Source: an uncultured Mycoplasmatota bacterium (GTDB lineage: Bacteria > Bacillota_I > Bacilli_A > RF39 > UBA660). Taken from it: a stretch of 64,000 nt of DNA. Positions 32,139-40,003 of the stretch are shown one piece after another. A program made the translations under genes and the position numbers. The notes below the pieces were generated by a model. It was given only the letters and a program-made list of their open reading frames with translations, did no database searches and was not told the origin of the DNA. The stretch covers positions 24,414-88,413 of the forward strand of contig CANSRH010000002.1 of NCBI GenBank assembly GCA_947649365.1, in the 5' to 3' direction. How positions within the stretch are numbered: position 1 is the stretch's first letter; each line of letters begins with the position of its first letter.

Positions 32139-32505
32139 TTTTATCCTCTCCTAACTTTCTAAGTAAATGTCTTCCATAGATTTCAAACAAAGCATAAATA
32201 AGTGCAAGTAAAAGTAAAAAACCTAAACCAAGCTGTAAAAATATTGCTATCTCCAGACTGGTCACAAACGTCCCTACACTTGCAATAATCAAACTATCCA
32301 AGAAAGAAATCATACAAATTTCCTTTTTATAATTGATTCTTTTCTTCTCCAAATGAAACTTTTTAATTACGTAATTCAACTCTCCAATTGTATCAAACTT
32401 TTTCTTTTTCACTTTCCGTAAATTAAAAACATAAATGGTCACAAACACAATGAGGAATAAAACCACAAAAAAATAAATCAAAAATGTTGGACTATTTAAA
32501 TCCAT
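32128..32505 (-). CDS. Small membrane protein co-transcribed with leuS
   Basis: The ATG at 32505 has AAAGGATGG 8 nt upstream; an in-frame ATG 9 nt earlier lies within that site. The 125-residue protein has an N-terminal helix (about 8-27), a basic cytoplasmic loop (RKVKKKKFDT...KKRINYKKE) and two more hydrophobic segments (about 70-108), then a charged C-terminus. It overlaps leuS and shares its T-box. No family is recognised. Control by leucine starvation suggests a link to leucine supply, but that is only inference from position. Confidence 0.65.
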   Translation of the reverse strand: MDLNSPTFLIYFFVVLFLIVFVTIYVFNLRKVKKKKFDTIGELNYVIKKFHLEKKRINYKKEICMISFLDSLIIASVGTFVTSLEIAIFLQLGLGFLLLLALIYALFEIYGRHLLRKLGEDKNEF

Positions 32506-32524
32506 AACAACCATCCTTTCTAAA

Positions 32525-32721
32525 ATAAAAAAACGACACTTCCTAAGGACGAAAATGTCGTGGTACCACCTTAATTCCTAGTTTTCACTAGCTTAAAATC
32601 CAATAAAGGAGATTACCCATTCTGCTCCAAAAGCAAGTTCATAAACTTTATTCATTCATTTCCACCAACCATGAACTCTCTAAAAAATAAAAGATTTATT
32701 ACTACTCTTTCTTCATTGCTT
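32525..32721 (-). promoter_or_regulatory. T-box riboswitch of the leuS operon
   Basis: The minus-strand leader has the T-box core (AATTAAGGTGGTACCACG), AGAGAG and TTGGTGGAAA of Stem I, and a terminator (CGACATTTTCGTCC...GGAAGTGTCG) with a T7 run. The downstream leuS gene implies tRNA-Leu as ligand. The specifier codon was not resolved by eye. Confidence 0.92.
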
Positions 32722-32727
32722 TTCTGT

Positions 32728-32756
32728 ATTATAGTAGATTTTTACAAGTTTAGCAA
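32728..32756 (-). promoter_or_regulatory. Promoter of the leuS T-box leader
   Basis: TTGCTA, 17 nt, TATAAT on the minus strand. Confidence 0.8.
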
Positions 32757-32790
32757 TTCTTTTTTATAAAAAACAAATTTTTTCTTCTTA

Positions 32791-33438
32791 TTAACTCATA
32801 TAAGCATTCATTTTATTTAAACTCTTTTTTTCATACCTCGAAACCATAACTTGAGTCAAATGAAGTTTTTTAGCCACTTCACTTTGGGTCATATCTTCAA
32901 AATACCTACTCTCAATAATTTTTCTCTCTACATCACTTAGCATCTCTAAACCTTCATAAATAGCAATTCGGTCATCAACAGAAATAGTCTCTTCATGAGG
33001 AATCGTTTCATAAATACTACGATCGTCTTCTGTTCCTTTATCCAAACTTCCAATGGTTATTGTAGAGGCAACGATTGCTTCTTCTATCGTTCTAACATCC
33101 ACTCCAAGTTCCAAAGCAAGTTCTTCATTACTTGGAATATAGCCTCTTTTCTGTGCTAAAGAATAGCGATAGCTTTCAACAGAACGATGCAAACGTAAAT
33201 AATCCTTACTCACTTTTATCTGTTTTTGTGTAGCAAACTTATACATTTCTCCAAAAATAGAAAAATAGGCATAAGTAGAAAATTTCGTTGTACCATTTTT
33301 TTTATAATTTTTATATGCTGTTAACACACCGAGTGCACCTGCTTGAAACAAATCTTCTCGGTCACACCCATAAAAACGCTCATTCATAATATCATAAATC
33401 AAACCAGCATTGGCTTGCACAATATCTTGATCAGTCAT
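32791..33438 (-). CDS. sigF: SigF/SigG-type sporulation sigma factor
   Basis: The 215-residue sigma-70 protein lacks region 1. Region 2 is DREDLFQAGALGVLTAYKNY...KFSTYAYFSIFGEM, region 3 follows (VSKDYLRLHRSVESYR) and region 4 ends with the SigF/SigG-like helix MTQSEVAKKLHLTQVMVSRYEKK. In Bacillus SigF drives the first forespore genes and is held by SpoIIAB. Here it lies 14 nt after a SpoIIAA-like gene with no SpoIIAB gene between. Identity as SigF rather than SigG is inferred from that neighbour. Confidence 0.85.
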   Translation of the reverse strand: MTDQDIVQANAGLIYDIMNERFYGCDREDLFQAGALGVLTAYKNYKKNGTTKFSTYAYFSIFGEMYKFATQKQIKVSKDYLRLHRSVESYRYSLAQKRGYIPSNEELALELGVDVRTIEEAIVASTITIGSLDKGTEDDRSIYETIPHEETISVDDRIAIYEGLEMLSDVERKIIESRYFEDMTQSEVAKKLHLTQVMVSRYEKKSLNKMNAYMS

Positions 33439-33452
33439 TTTCTATATTCTCC

Positions 33453-33785
33453 TTAGACTTGAATTAAATCTAAAGCGGACAGCTCACTCGCAGTTTGTTT
33501 AATTCGTAATTTTTTAATCTCTTTTTTACAAGCATCGGGGACTTCACATAAATAAATTTGGCCTTTGTTCGTTCGTATCGCACATTTCGTATTCACTAAA
33601 GCATCGTACCCAGCCTCATCAATTCCTGTAAGTTCATAAAGGTTATAAACCAAAAACTTAATTTTATGTTTAAGTATGACAGGAACCAAATAATTATTCA
33701 ACTTATAAGAACCCTTTCTAGTCAAGTTACCTCGAAGTCTAGCAAACAAGATTCCCTTATTGTACTCTAAATCTACGTGAAACAT
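33453..33785 (-). CDS. spoIIAA: SpoIIAA-like STAS protein lacking the phospho-serine
   Basis: The ATG at 33785 follows AGGGTGAT. The 110-residue protein is a STAS domain: the VYNLYELTGIDEAGYDALV segment matches the conserved VLDLSxVxFxDSSGLxVL of anti-anti-sigma factors. The pair of Ser that is normally phosphorylated (S57-S58 in B. subtilis) reads E57-A58 here, so SpoIIAB-type phosphorylation cannot occur at that site. It may be locked active, mimic the phosphorylated form, or act in another way. It is followed by sigF. Confidence 0.8.
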   Translation of the reverse strand: MFHVDLEYNKGILFARLRGNLTRKGSYKLNNYLVPVILKHKIKFLVYNLYELTGIDEAGYDALVNTKCAIRTNKGQIYLCEVPDACKKEIKKLRIKQTASELSALDLIQV

Positions 33786-33806
33786 TTTTATCACCCTTGC
33801 TACCTC

Positions 33807-33859
33807 AATATAGGGCAAAAAAAAAGATTTTTAAACACTTTCGACAAGAGTTGTCAAAA
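33807..33859 (-). promoter_or_regulatory. Spo0A-box dyad and candidate promoter of spoIIAA-sigF
   Basis: On the minus strand a dyad (TTTTGACAA-CTC-TTGTCGAAA, 33859-33839) contains a perfect 0A box, TTGTCGAA (33847-33840), and an inverted imperfect copy, TTGTCAAA. About 27 nt downstream is a TATATT -10 (33812-33807). The Spo0A box fits control of spoIIA operons in spore formers. Confidence 0.65.
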
Positions 33860-33876
33860 CTTCTTAGAATAAAAAC

Positions 33877-33900
33877 AAAAAAAGACTCATCATCTGAGCC
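33877..33900 (-). terminator. Terminator upstream of the two-helix membrane protein 3' end
   Basis: GGCTCA/TGAGTC stem (one G-T pair) followed by seven T on the minus strand, just after the stop of the 335-residue protein gene. Confidence 0.7.
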
Positions 33901-33906
33901 TCTTTT

Positions 33907-34914
33907 CTACTTTTGATACAATTGTTTTGCTTTATCTTTGTTTTCTTTTGTATAACCACTTAATACATCTGGCATTTTATTAAGTAGTGATTCATACATT
34001 TCATCAAACATATTCAAATTTTTCTTACTTGCACTTACAGTTGCTAATTTTTTTGTTTTAGAATCCTTTAAAACAATCATCATACTTTTTTGACTTAAAG
34101 AACCATTATAACGATATTCATGAGGATAAATCCAAACAATATCTTTATAATCATAAAGCTCCAAACCAGCTGCATAACTAATCAAATAGTTTTTAGTAAT
34201 ATACAAACTTGCTTTCTTGTAATGGAAACAATCAGATGAATCAAGTTCATTCAAGATAGTATCCCATTTTTCTTCTACCTTTTTCATATTCTTCTTAGTT
34301 CTTGCTTTTACACAAACAAATGCAATAATTAAAAGCCCACCAATAACAAAGAAGATAACACTCACAGAAAGCGTACTAATAATATCATTATTTGGAGTTT
34401 CAAACGTATCCATATAAACTGTTCCCAAATAATCTTTAAAATTAGTTAAATTTAATACCTTTTCGCCTTTCATTTCATTATAGCTATCAATAGCAATTTT
34501 CTTTAAATCTGATGGTATAGATTTGACCATACCATAAATTCTCTTTGCCTCTGGCGCAACAGCATTTTCATCTTCTGAATAAGAATAATCATAAACAGGA
34601 TTCAAATCCTCTCTATTCTTATCATTAAGATCTACAATATAAATATATTTTTCATCCCACACAAAGTAGGTTTTGTGATCCACTCCTGTATAATCATTGG
34701 TTGCAAAATAATCACTCATAATACTTACATCTACGTAAGCAAAATCTCCGGTCTTTGCATCCGCAAGCGCAACTGCATCTTTCGTATAATCTTTTTTAGA
34801 AAAGTAATAAACGGCATCTGTAACAAGTGTTGACAAGATAACAAAAAGTCCAGCAATTAATAAACCGATTCCTTTTCTTTTAATAATTTTTTCAAACTCT
34901 TCTCTCTTTCCCAT
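33907..34914 (-). CDS. Two-helix membrane protein of unknown function
   Basis: The ATG at 34914 follows GAGGAG. The 335-residue protein has a first transmembrane helix at about 15-37, an extracytoplasmic region of about 140 residues (with YDYSYSEDEN), a second helix at about 178-205 and a cytoplasmic C-terminal domain with beta strands resembling a PH-like fold (SLYITKNYLISYAAGLELYD, IVWIYPHEYR). Single gene with its own terminator. I do not recognise it; a sensor or scaffold is one guess among several. Confidence 0.65.
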   Translation of the reverse strand: MGKREEFEKIIKRKGIGLLIAGLFVILSTLVTDAVYYFSKKDYTKDAVALADAKTGDFAYVDVSIMSDYFATNDYTGVDHKTYFVWDEKYIYIVDLNDKNREDLNPVYDYSYSEDENAVAPEAKRIYGMVKSIPSDLKKIAIDSYNEMKGEKVLNLTNFKDYLGTVYMDTFETPNNDIISTLSVSVIFFVIGGLLIIAFVCVKARTKKNMKKVEEKWDTILNELDSSDCFHYKKASLYITKNYLISYAAGLELYDYKDIVWIYPHEYRYNGSLSQKSMMIVLKDSKTKKLATVSASKKNLNMFDEMYESLLNKMPDVLSGYTKENKDKAKQLYQK

Positions 34915-35022
34915 ATAAAACTCCTCTTTCCATAAAAAGTATACCAAAAACAAAAAAATATGACAATATTTTCATTTTATTTTTTTAAAATTGCTTAAAT
35001 AAATTGGCAAAAACAAAATTCC

Positions 35023-36504
35023 TTACGTAGAAGGAACTTCTTTAAATAAATTTTGAATTAAATTTTTTGCTTCATTCACAGAATCTTCATTCGGAAGCAT
35101 AACATAAGATTTTACTCTTTTATAAGAATACGTATATTCTTTTCCATCACTCCCAGTCAAAACATAGGACTGAATCTCCCAATTTGGATTTTCTTTAATC
35201 TGTTTTTTCACCAATTTGCCAATATTTTGGGTTCCAAAATTAGTAACAAACTTTCCCTCCAAAGTACCTAGCAAATCCGCATATTTAGTAATAATCGTTT
35301 TCGAAAGAATTTTATGCAAAATACCTTCCATCACCATTTGTTGATGTAAAACACGAGTTCGATCTCCCAAAGGTAAACTTTTTCTTTCTCGAACAAAAGC
35401 AAGAGCTTTTTTTCCATCCAAATGATTGATTCCCTTTTTAAAAGAATAATTTACCATTTTACCATCTTCTTCATAATAAGCGCGGAAAGGTTTATCAAGT
35501 TCTACATCAACACCACCCAACTCATCTACCAAAGAAACAAGAGAAGTAAAATTCACTTTTGCATAATAATTAATATCAATACCAAGTAAATCTTCCACAG
35601 TTTTCACAGACATATTCACTCCGTGCATACCTGCATGTGTTAGTTTATCTTTATAAGGCGAGTTGATTCCATGCAAAGACACATAATAATCTCTCGGAAT
35701 ACTTGTAAATAGAACCTTGTGTGTCACTGGATTCACAGAAACCACCATATTGACATCACTTCTTGACACACTTGTAATCTTTCCATAACTATCGATACCA
35801 GAAATAAAAATATTAAAAGGAGCATTCGTAATATCCACATGTTTAACCAAATCATCTTGAATTTCTATATCAATCGAAAACGTATACAAAACCTCTACAT
35901 TTCCTTTAAAATCCGTAAATTCTTCCTCCAAAATGTTTTTCTCAGACTCCTCTACCAAAAGAGCTGCTACCTCACGACTAACAAGAAGCTGATACAAAGA
36001 ACTCAAATCCTCTTCTTCTTTATAATTCACATTTATTTTTTTACTCAAATGTTTCTTGGCTTCTATAAGCCCTTCCTCATCTCCAAGAGTAGCAACACCA
36101 ATCATTCCTTCTTTTAAATCCTTCATCTTCTCATAAGAACCATTCTTCAAAACAAGAACACTATAATTCTCTGTATTGTAATTTCCATTATTAGTAATTT
36201 TATGTAAAAAATCCATGGTTTTTATCACATAACCATCTAAAACAATCATCACAATCAAAAAAACTATAGAAAAAATCGTTCCAAAAAATCGTTTTTTCCA
36301 ACCTCTCCCCAAAATAAAGTACATCATCAAAAAATCAATAAACAAAAAAAGAAGTACAAGAAGAATAAAATAAACAATTGGAACCATATCCAAAAAATAA
36401 ATAAGTCCTAAAGAGAAACAACTAACCACAAACAAGAAAAAGACAAGCCCACGAAAAAAAGGCTTATGTCTCCTATGTTTCACTGGTTTCTTTTCCATTT
36501 GCAT
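35023..36504 (-). CDS. LytR-CpsA-Psr family wall-polymer ligase
   Basis: The ATG at 36504 has AAGGTGA 6 nt upstream; the in-frame GTG nine bases earlier is part of that site. The 493-residue protein has three N-terminal helices (about 20-105) and an outside LCP domain (about 230-430) with RSDVNMVV, IPRDYYV, KLTHAGMHG and RERKSLPLGDRTRVLHQQ, which hold the Arg and Asp of the active site. LCP proteins attach teichoic acids or other glycopolymers to peptidoglycan. Confidence 0.9.
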   Translation of the reverse strand: MQMEKKPVKHRRHKPFFRGLVFFLFVVSCFSLGLIYFLDMVPIVYFILLVLLFLFIDFLMMYFILGRGWKKRFFGTIFSIVFLIVMIVLDGYVIKTMDFLHKITNNGNYNTENYSVLVLKNGSYEKMKDLKEGMIGVATLGDEEGLIEAKKHLSKKINVNYKEEEDLSSLYQLLVSREVAALLVEESEKNILEEEFTDFKGNVEVLYTFSIDIEIQDDLVKHVDITNAPFNIFISGIDSYGKITSVSRSDVNMVVSVNPVTHKVLFTSIPRDYYVSLHGINSPYKDKLTHAGMHGVNMSVKTVEDLLGIDINYYAKVNFTSLVSLVDELGGVDVELDKPFRAYYEEDGKMVNYSFKKGINHLDGKKALAFVRERKSLPLGDRTRVLHQQMVMEGILHKILSKTIITKYADLLGTLEGKFVTNFGTQNIGKLVKKQIKENPNWEIQSYVLTGSDGKEYTYSYKRVKSYVMLPNEDSVNEAKNLIQNLFKEVPST

Positions 36505-36597
36505 AACATTCACCTTACTTTATTTACTATCCTAATTATAAACAATACCTATAAGCTTTACAATAAATAGCTGTTGAATTGACAATCTTAGACATTG

Positions 36598-37743
36598 TTA
36601 CAAAGAAGTTCCACTTGTAAACAAACTTAGAACTCTACCAAAAAGGGTAAGAAAACTAGCAGAAGAAACTTCTTCATTGACAACAACATTCACTTCCTTA
36701 ATAATATTTCCCTCATTATCCATCACTTCCAAATAACCAACTTTTTCCCCTTTTTCCACTGGTGCTTTTATATCATCCACAACCAAATGGTAATCAAACG
36801 TTTCATTACTATCCGTAACCCGAGACAAAATAGTAACATCTTGTTCCAAATACACTTTCACATTCTTTTGACTTCCCTTTTCAACTTTGACCTCACCAAG
36901 TTCCTTTTCTTTCTCCAAAAGAACATCCAGTTTATACGTATTGAAGCCATAATTTAACATAGTAACAGTATCTTTACTCCGTAAATCACTTGTCTGTGCT
37001 TTCATAACAACGGACAACAAACGCATATCCCCTCGTTTTGCAGTCGTAGTAATACAATATCCAGCCTCATTCGTAAATCCCGTCTTCAAGCCATCCACAC
37101 CCTCATAAAATCGAACCAAACGATTGGTATTAACAAGCCAAATACTAGACCCATCTGGTTTCTTCAAATAATCTTCATAAATACTTGTAAACTCCAATAT
37201 TTTTTCATGTTTCAAAAGTTCAAGGGCCATAACAGACATATCTCTTGCCGTCGTATAATGATTCTCACTTTCAAGTCCATGAGGATTATCAAAATGAGTC
37301 CCTGTAAGACCCAAAGCCTTAGCTTTATTATTCATTGCCTCTACAAAAGAAGCAACACTTCCATGCACTTTCTCTGCCATAGCAACAACAGCATCATTTC
37401 CAGAAGCAATAGCAATTCCCTTCATAAGTTCTTTCACTTTATACTTTTCCCCAGTTTGTAAAAAAATTTGACTACCTCCCATACTAGATGCATTATCACT
37501 AATCACAACATCGTCTTCCATAGTCAACTTTCCATTATCAATTGCCTCCATAATAAGAAGCATACTCATAACCTTCGTCATAGATGCTGGAGCCAATTTT
37601 TGATTGGAATTTTTCTCATAAATCACTTTCCCTGTGGATACTTCTAACAAAATGGCACTCTCAGAATTTGGAGTCAAATCCTCAGCATAAACCATAGAAG
37701 TTCCTATAAAAAATGCACACAAGAACAGAATAAATTGTTTCAA
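36598..37743 (-). CDS. D-alanyl-D-alanine carboxypeptidase (PBP5/DacF family)
   Basis: The start is TTG with AGGTGATG 6 nt upstream. The 381-residue protein has a signal peptide (1-20, VYA), the serine peptidase S11 motifs S54-M-T-K57, S114-G-N116 and K220-T-G222, and a C-terminal beta domain with a hydrophobic end for membrane binding. It trims the terminal D-Ala of peptidoglycan pentapeptides. Whether it is the vegetative DacA or the forespore DacF type is not clear from sequence. Confidence 0.93.
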   Translation of the reverse strand: MKQFILFLCAFFIGTSMVYAEDLTPNSESAILLEVSTGKVIYEKNSNQKLAPASMTKVMSMLLIMEAIDNGKLTMEDDVVISDNASSMGGSQIFLQTGEKYKVKELMKGIAIASGNDAVVAMAEKVHGSVASFVEAMNNKAKALGLTGTHFDNPHGLESENHYTTARDMSVMALELLKHEKILEFTSIYEDYLKKPDGSSIWLVNTNRLVRFYEGVDGLKTGFTNEAGYCITTTAKRGDMRLLSVVMKAQTSDLRSKDTVTMLNYGFNTYKLDVLLEKEKELGEVKVEKGSQKNVKVYLEQDVTILSRVTDSNETFDYHLVVDDIKAPVEKGEKVGYLEVMDNEGNIIKEVNVVVNEEVSSASFLTLFGRVLSLFTSGTSL

Positions 37744-37874
37744 AACACATCACCTCTAATTAAAACTATGAAACCCCTAGCAAAATATGACATAATCCTT
37801 GACAATCACTATAGTATTTTATTTTCAAATGGAAACACTATAAGATATAATAAAAAAAAGAAAGGAAAAACCAT

Positions 37875-38912
37875 ATGAAAAAAACAAAACGAATTTTAGG
37901 AATTCTACTCTTACTTATTATAATAGGAGCTACAACAACATACTTTTATTATTCCTCACATAAAATAGAAAACAAAGAGGTGAAAAATACAATGAAAGAA
38001 GAACATCCATCCAAAACATTAGAAGTAGCAAAAGAAACTCCTGACTACCAAGAAAAGTACAAAAACGCTTACCAAGAAATTACCTATCAAGAAGAAAAAG
38101 AGTTTATCAAACACATCAATACCTTATTAGACTTACAATACAATCCAGAGGAAATCAACAAAATCTATGCTTATCTAAAAGAAGAAAACATTTTAAAACT
38201 TCTAAACCTAAACAAAATAAATATAGATCCTTACTACCAAATCAAAAACTTTGAAGTAGACAAAATAAAAGAATACGAAGAATACCAAGAAAAATACAAA
38301 ACTACACTAGAAGATGCCGTTTTAAAAGTAAACATCGGATTAAATCAAGATTTCTACACAAACATCAAAGATATAGAAAACAAAAACGAATACACAGTCT
38401 TAGTAAACAAATACCACTCTCTTGGAGACTACACTCCTACTGATTTAAAAAGTTTAAGTTATGATTCCAAATACCAATTAAGAGAAAAAGCAGCAGATGC
38501 TTTTGAAAAATTAATAAGTGCTGCAAAATTAGAAAACGTTTTTATAAGACCTTATAGTGCCTATCGTTCTTACACATATCAAACAGGTTTATACGACCGC
38601 TATGTCAAAAGAGATGGCAAATTAAAAGCCGATACCTATTCAGCAAGACCAGGTCACTCCGAACATCAAACGGGACTAGCCGTCGATGTTTGGACAGAAG
38701 GAAAACAAGAAATTACTAAAAAAGATGCCGAATGGTTAAAACAAAACGCTCACAAATATGGTTTTATTATTCGTTACACAGAAGAAAACCAAAACATTAC
38801 AGGTTACATTGCAGAACCTTGGCATTTACGCTATTTAGGCATAGATATCGCAAGCGATGTAACAGAAAAAAAGATCACTTATGACGAATATTACGATTTA
38901 TACATCAAGTAA
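37875..38912 (+). CDS. VanY/LdcB-type D,D- or L,D-carboxypeptidase
   Basis: The 345-residue protein has an N-terminal anchor helix (about 7-27), a long helical Lys/Glu/Tyr-rich spacer and a C-terminal M15B peptidase domain with zinc ligands H264 and D271 (SEHQTGLAVD) and H317, with E314 as base (EPWH). It should trim peptidoglycan stem peptides outside the membrane. It is divergent from the PBP5-like gene, so two carboxypeptidases of different families lie back to back. Confidence 0.9.
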   Translation: MKKTKRILGILLLLIIIGATTTYFYYSSHKIENKEVKNTMKEEHPSKTLEVAKETPDYQEKYKNAYQEITYQEEKEFIKHINTLLDLQYNPEEINKIYAYLKEENILKLLNLNKINIDPYYQIKNFEVDKIKEYEEYQEKYKTTLEDAVLKVNIGLNQDFYTNIKDIENKNEYTVLVNKYHSLGDYTPTDLKSLSYDSKYQLREKAADAFEKLISAAKLENVFIRPYSAYRSYTYQTGLYDRYVKRDGKLKADTYSARPGHSEHQTGLAVDVWTEGKQEITKKDAEWLKQNAHKYGFIIRYTEENQNITGYIAEPWHLRYLGIDIASDVTEKKITYDEYYDLYIK

Positions 38913-38944
38913 GCAAATAGCAAATTATCACCGAAAAGAAACAC

Positions 38945-38967
38945 AATCACTTCTAGGTGATTTTTTT
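38945..38967 (+). terminator. Terminator of the VanY-type gene
   Basis: AATCAC-TTCTAG-GTGATT stem with T run, 32 nt after the stop codon. Confidence 0.75.
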
Positions 38968-39016
38968 ATGAGTAGGATATGATATGGTTAATCTGCGAAA
39001 GCGAGGTGCATGAGTT

Positions 39017-39223
39017 ATGAGAAGTAGAGTGAAATGGTTTAAAGACGAAAAAGGGTATGGCTTTATTCAATATACAGAAACAGAAGATATTTTTGTACAC
39101 TATTCTTCCATTGTTCAAAATGGATACAAATCTTTAAAAAAAGATGAAGAAGTCGAATTTGATTTAGTAAAAACCGATAAAGGCTATCAAGCTGCCAATA
39201 CGAAAAAAATAGAACACAAATAA
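39017..39223 (+). CDS. CspA-type cold-shock RNA-binding protein
   Basis: The 68-residue protein is a single OB fold with RNP1 (KGYGFIQ) and RNP2 (DIFVHYSS) and the start VKWFKDEKGYGF. It binds single-stranded RNA/DNA and may unwind mRNA structure at low temperature. Single gene ended by a terminator that begins in its last codons. Confidence 0.92.
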   Translation: MRSRVKWFKDEKGYGFIQYTETEDIFVHYSSIVQNGYKSLKKDEEVEFDLVKTDKGYQAANTKKIEHK

Positions 39224-39244
39224 TTATTAAGTGTTCTATTTTTT
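39208..39244 (+). terminator. Terminator of the cold-shock gene
   Basis: AATAGAACAC pairs with GTGTTCTATT around a 13-nt loop, followed by T4ATT. The stem overlaps the end of the coding region. Confidence 0.8.
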
Positions 39245-39263
39245 ATTCAAATTCTTAAACGTT

Positions 39264-39830
39264 TTACAAACGTTCTGGTAATAACTTATCCAAATACAAA
39301 AGAAGTTCCTCCGTTCTATACTTACCAGGATACTTCAGCCACTCCACTCCCATATTAAATACCGCTCCTAAATAAAAAGAGGCAACAATATCACTAGGAA
39401 TCTTTTGTAATGTTTTCTTTTCACTCTCCAAACGTTTTTGAATATCTTCATAGAAAGCTTGAAAAATCATATCTGTCACCACACCATTTTTATTATGAAT
39501 CAAAATACTAGAATAAAAACTTTCTCGCATTCCTACATGCTGAAAGAAAAGTCGCAACATTTCCAAATAATATTCTTTTGTATTGGTGATATTCCTATTT
39601 TTTTCTAATTCTTCTTTCAAAGAATTTTTAATATCTTTTATAAAAGCATCCAAAAAATCATATTTATCGCTATAATGAGAATAAAAAGTAGAACGATTGA
39701 CAAGTGCTGCCTCACAAATGTCTGAAACTTTAATTTCTTCAAATGTTTTTTCATTCAATAAAGAAATCAAAGCCTCATAAAGGTACTTTTTCGTTCGTAC
39801 AATTCGTAAATCTTTTTTTTCTTTTCGCAT
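39264..39830 (-). CDS. TetR/AcrR-family regulator
   Basis: The ATG at 39830 has AAGGTGGTG upstream; an in-frame ATG 18 nt earlier precedes that site. The 188-residue protein has the TetR helix-turn-helix at about 20-50 (FEEIKVSDICEAALVNRSTFYSHY) and a C-terminal ligand-binding region with the VASFYLGAVFNMGVEWL helix of the TetR_C_7-like group. It is divergent from the MMPL transporter gene and is the likely regulator of that operon. Confidence 0.88.
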   Translation of the reverse strand: MRKEKKDLRIVRTKKYLYEALISLLNEKTFEEIKVSDICEAALVNRSTFYSHYSDKYDFLDAFIKDIKNSLKEELEKNRNITNTKEYYLEMLRLFFQHVGMRESFYSSILIHNKNGVVTDMIFQAFYEDIQKRLESEKKTLQKIPSDIVASFYLGAVFNMGVEWLKYPGKYRTEELLLYLDKLLPERL

Positions 39831-40003
39831 AAAATTCACCACCTTCATTATACGAGTAAAAAAACAATTGTCTACAAAAACAACAAAAATCTTTTAATCA
39901 TCTTACATTTTCACAAATTTTGTCCATTATCCAACATTTGCTCATTTATGGTAGTGATTTTTTAATTTTCCCATCATAAAATACATAGCGAAATGGAGGA
40001 ATT

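Noticed and set aside
33438..33453. A hidden spoIIAB between spoIIAA and sigF
   Set aside because: Only 14 nt separate the genes, and no kinase-like frame lies upstream or downstream.
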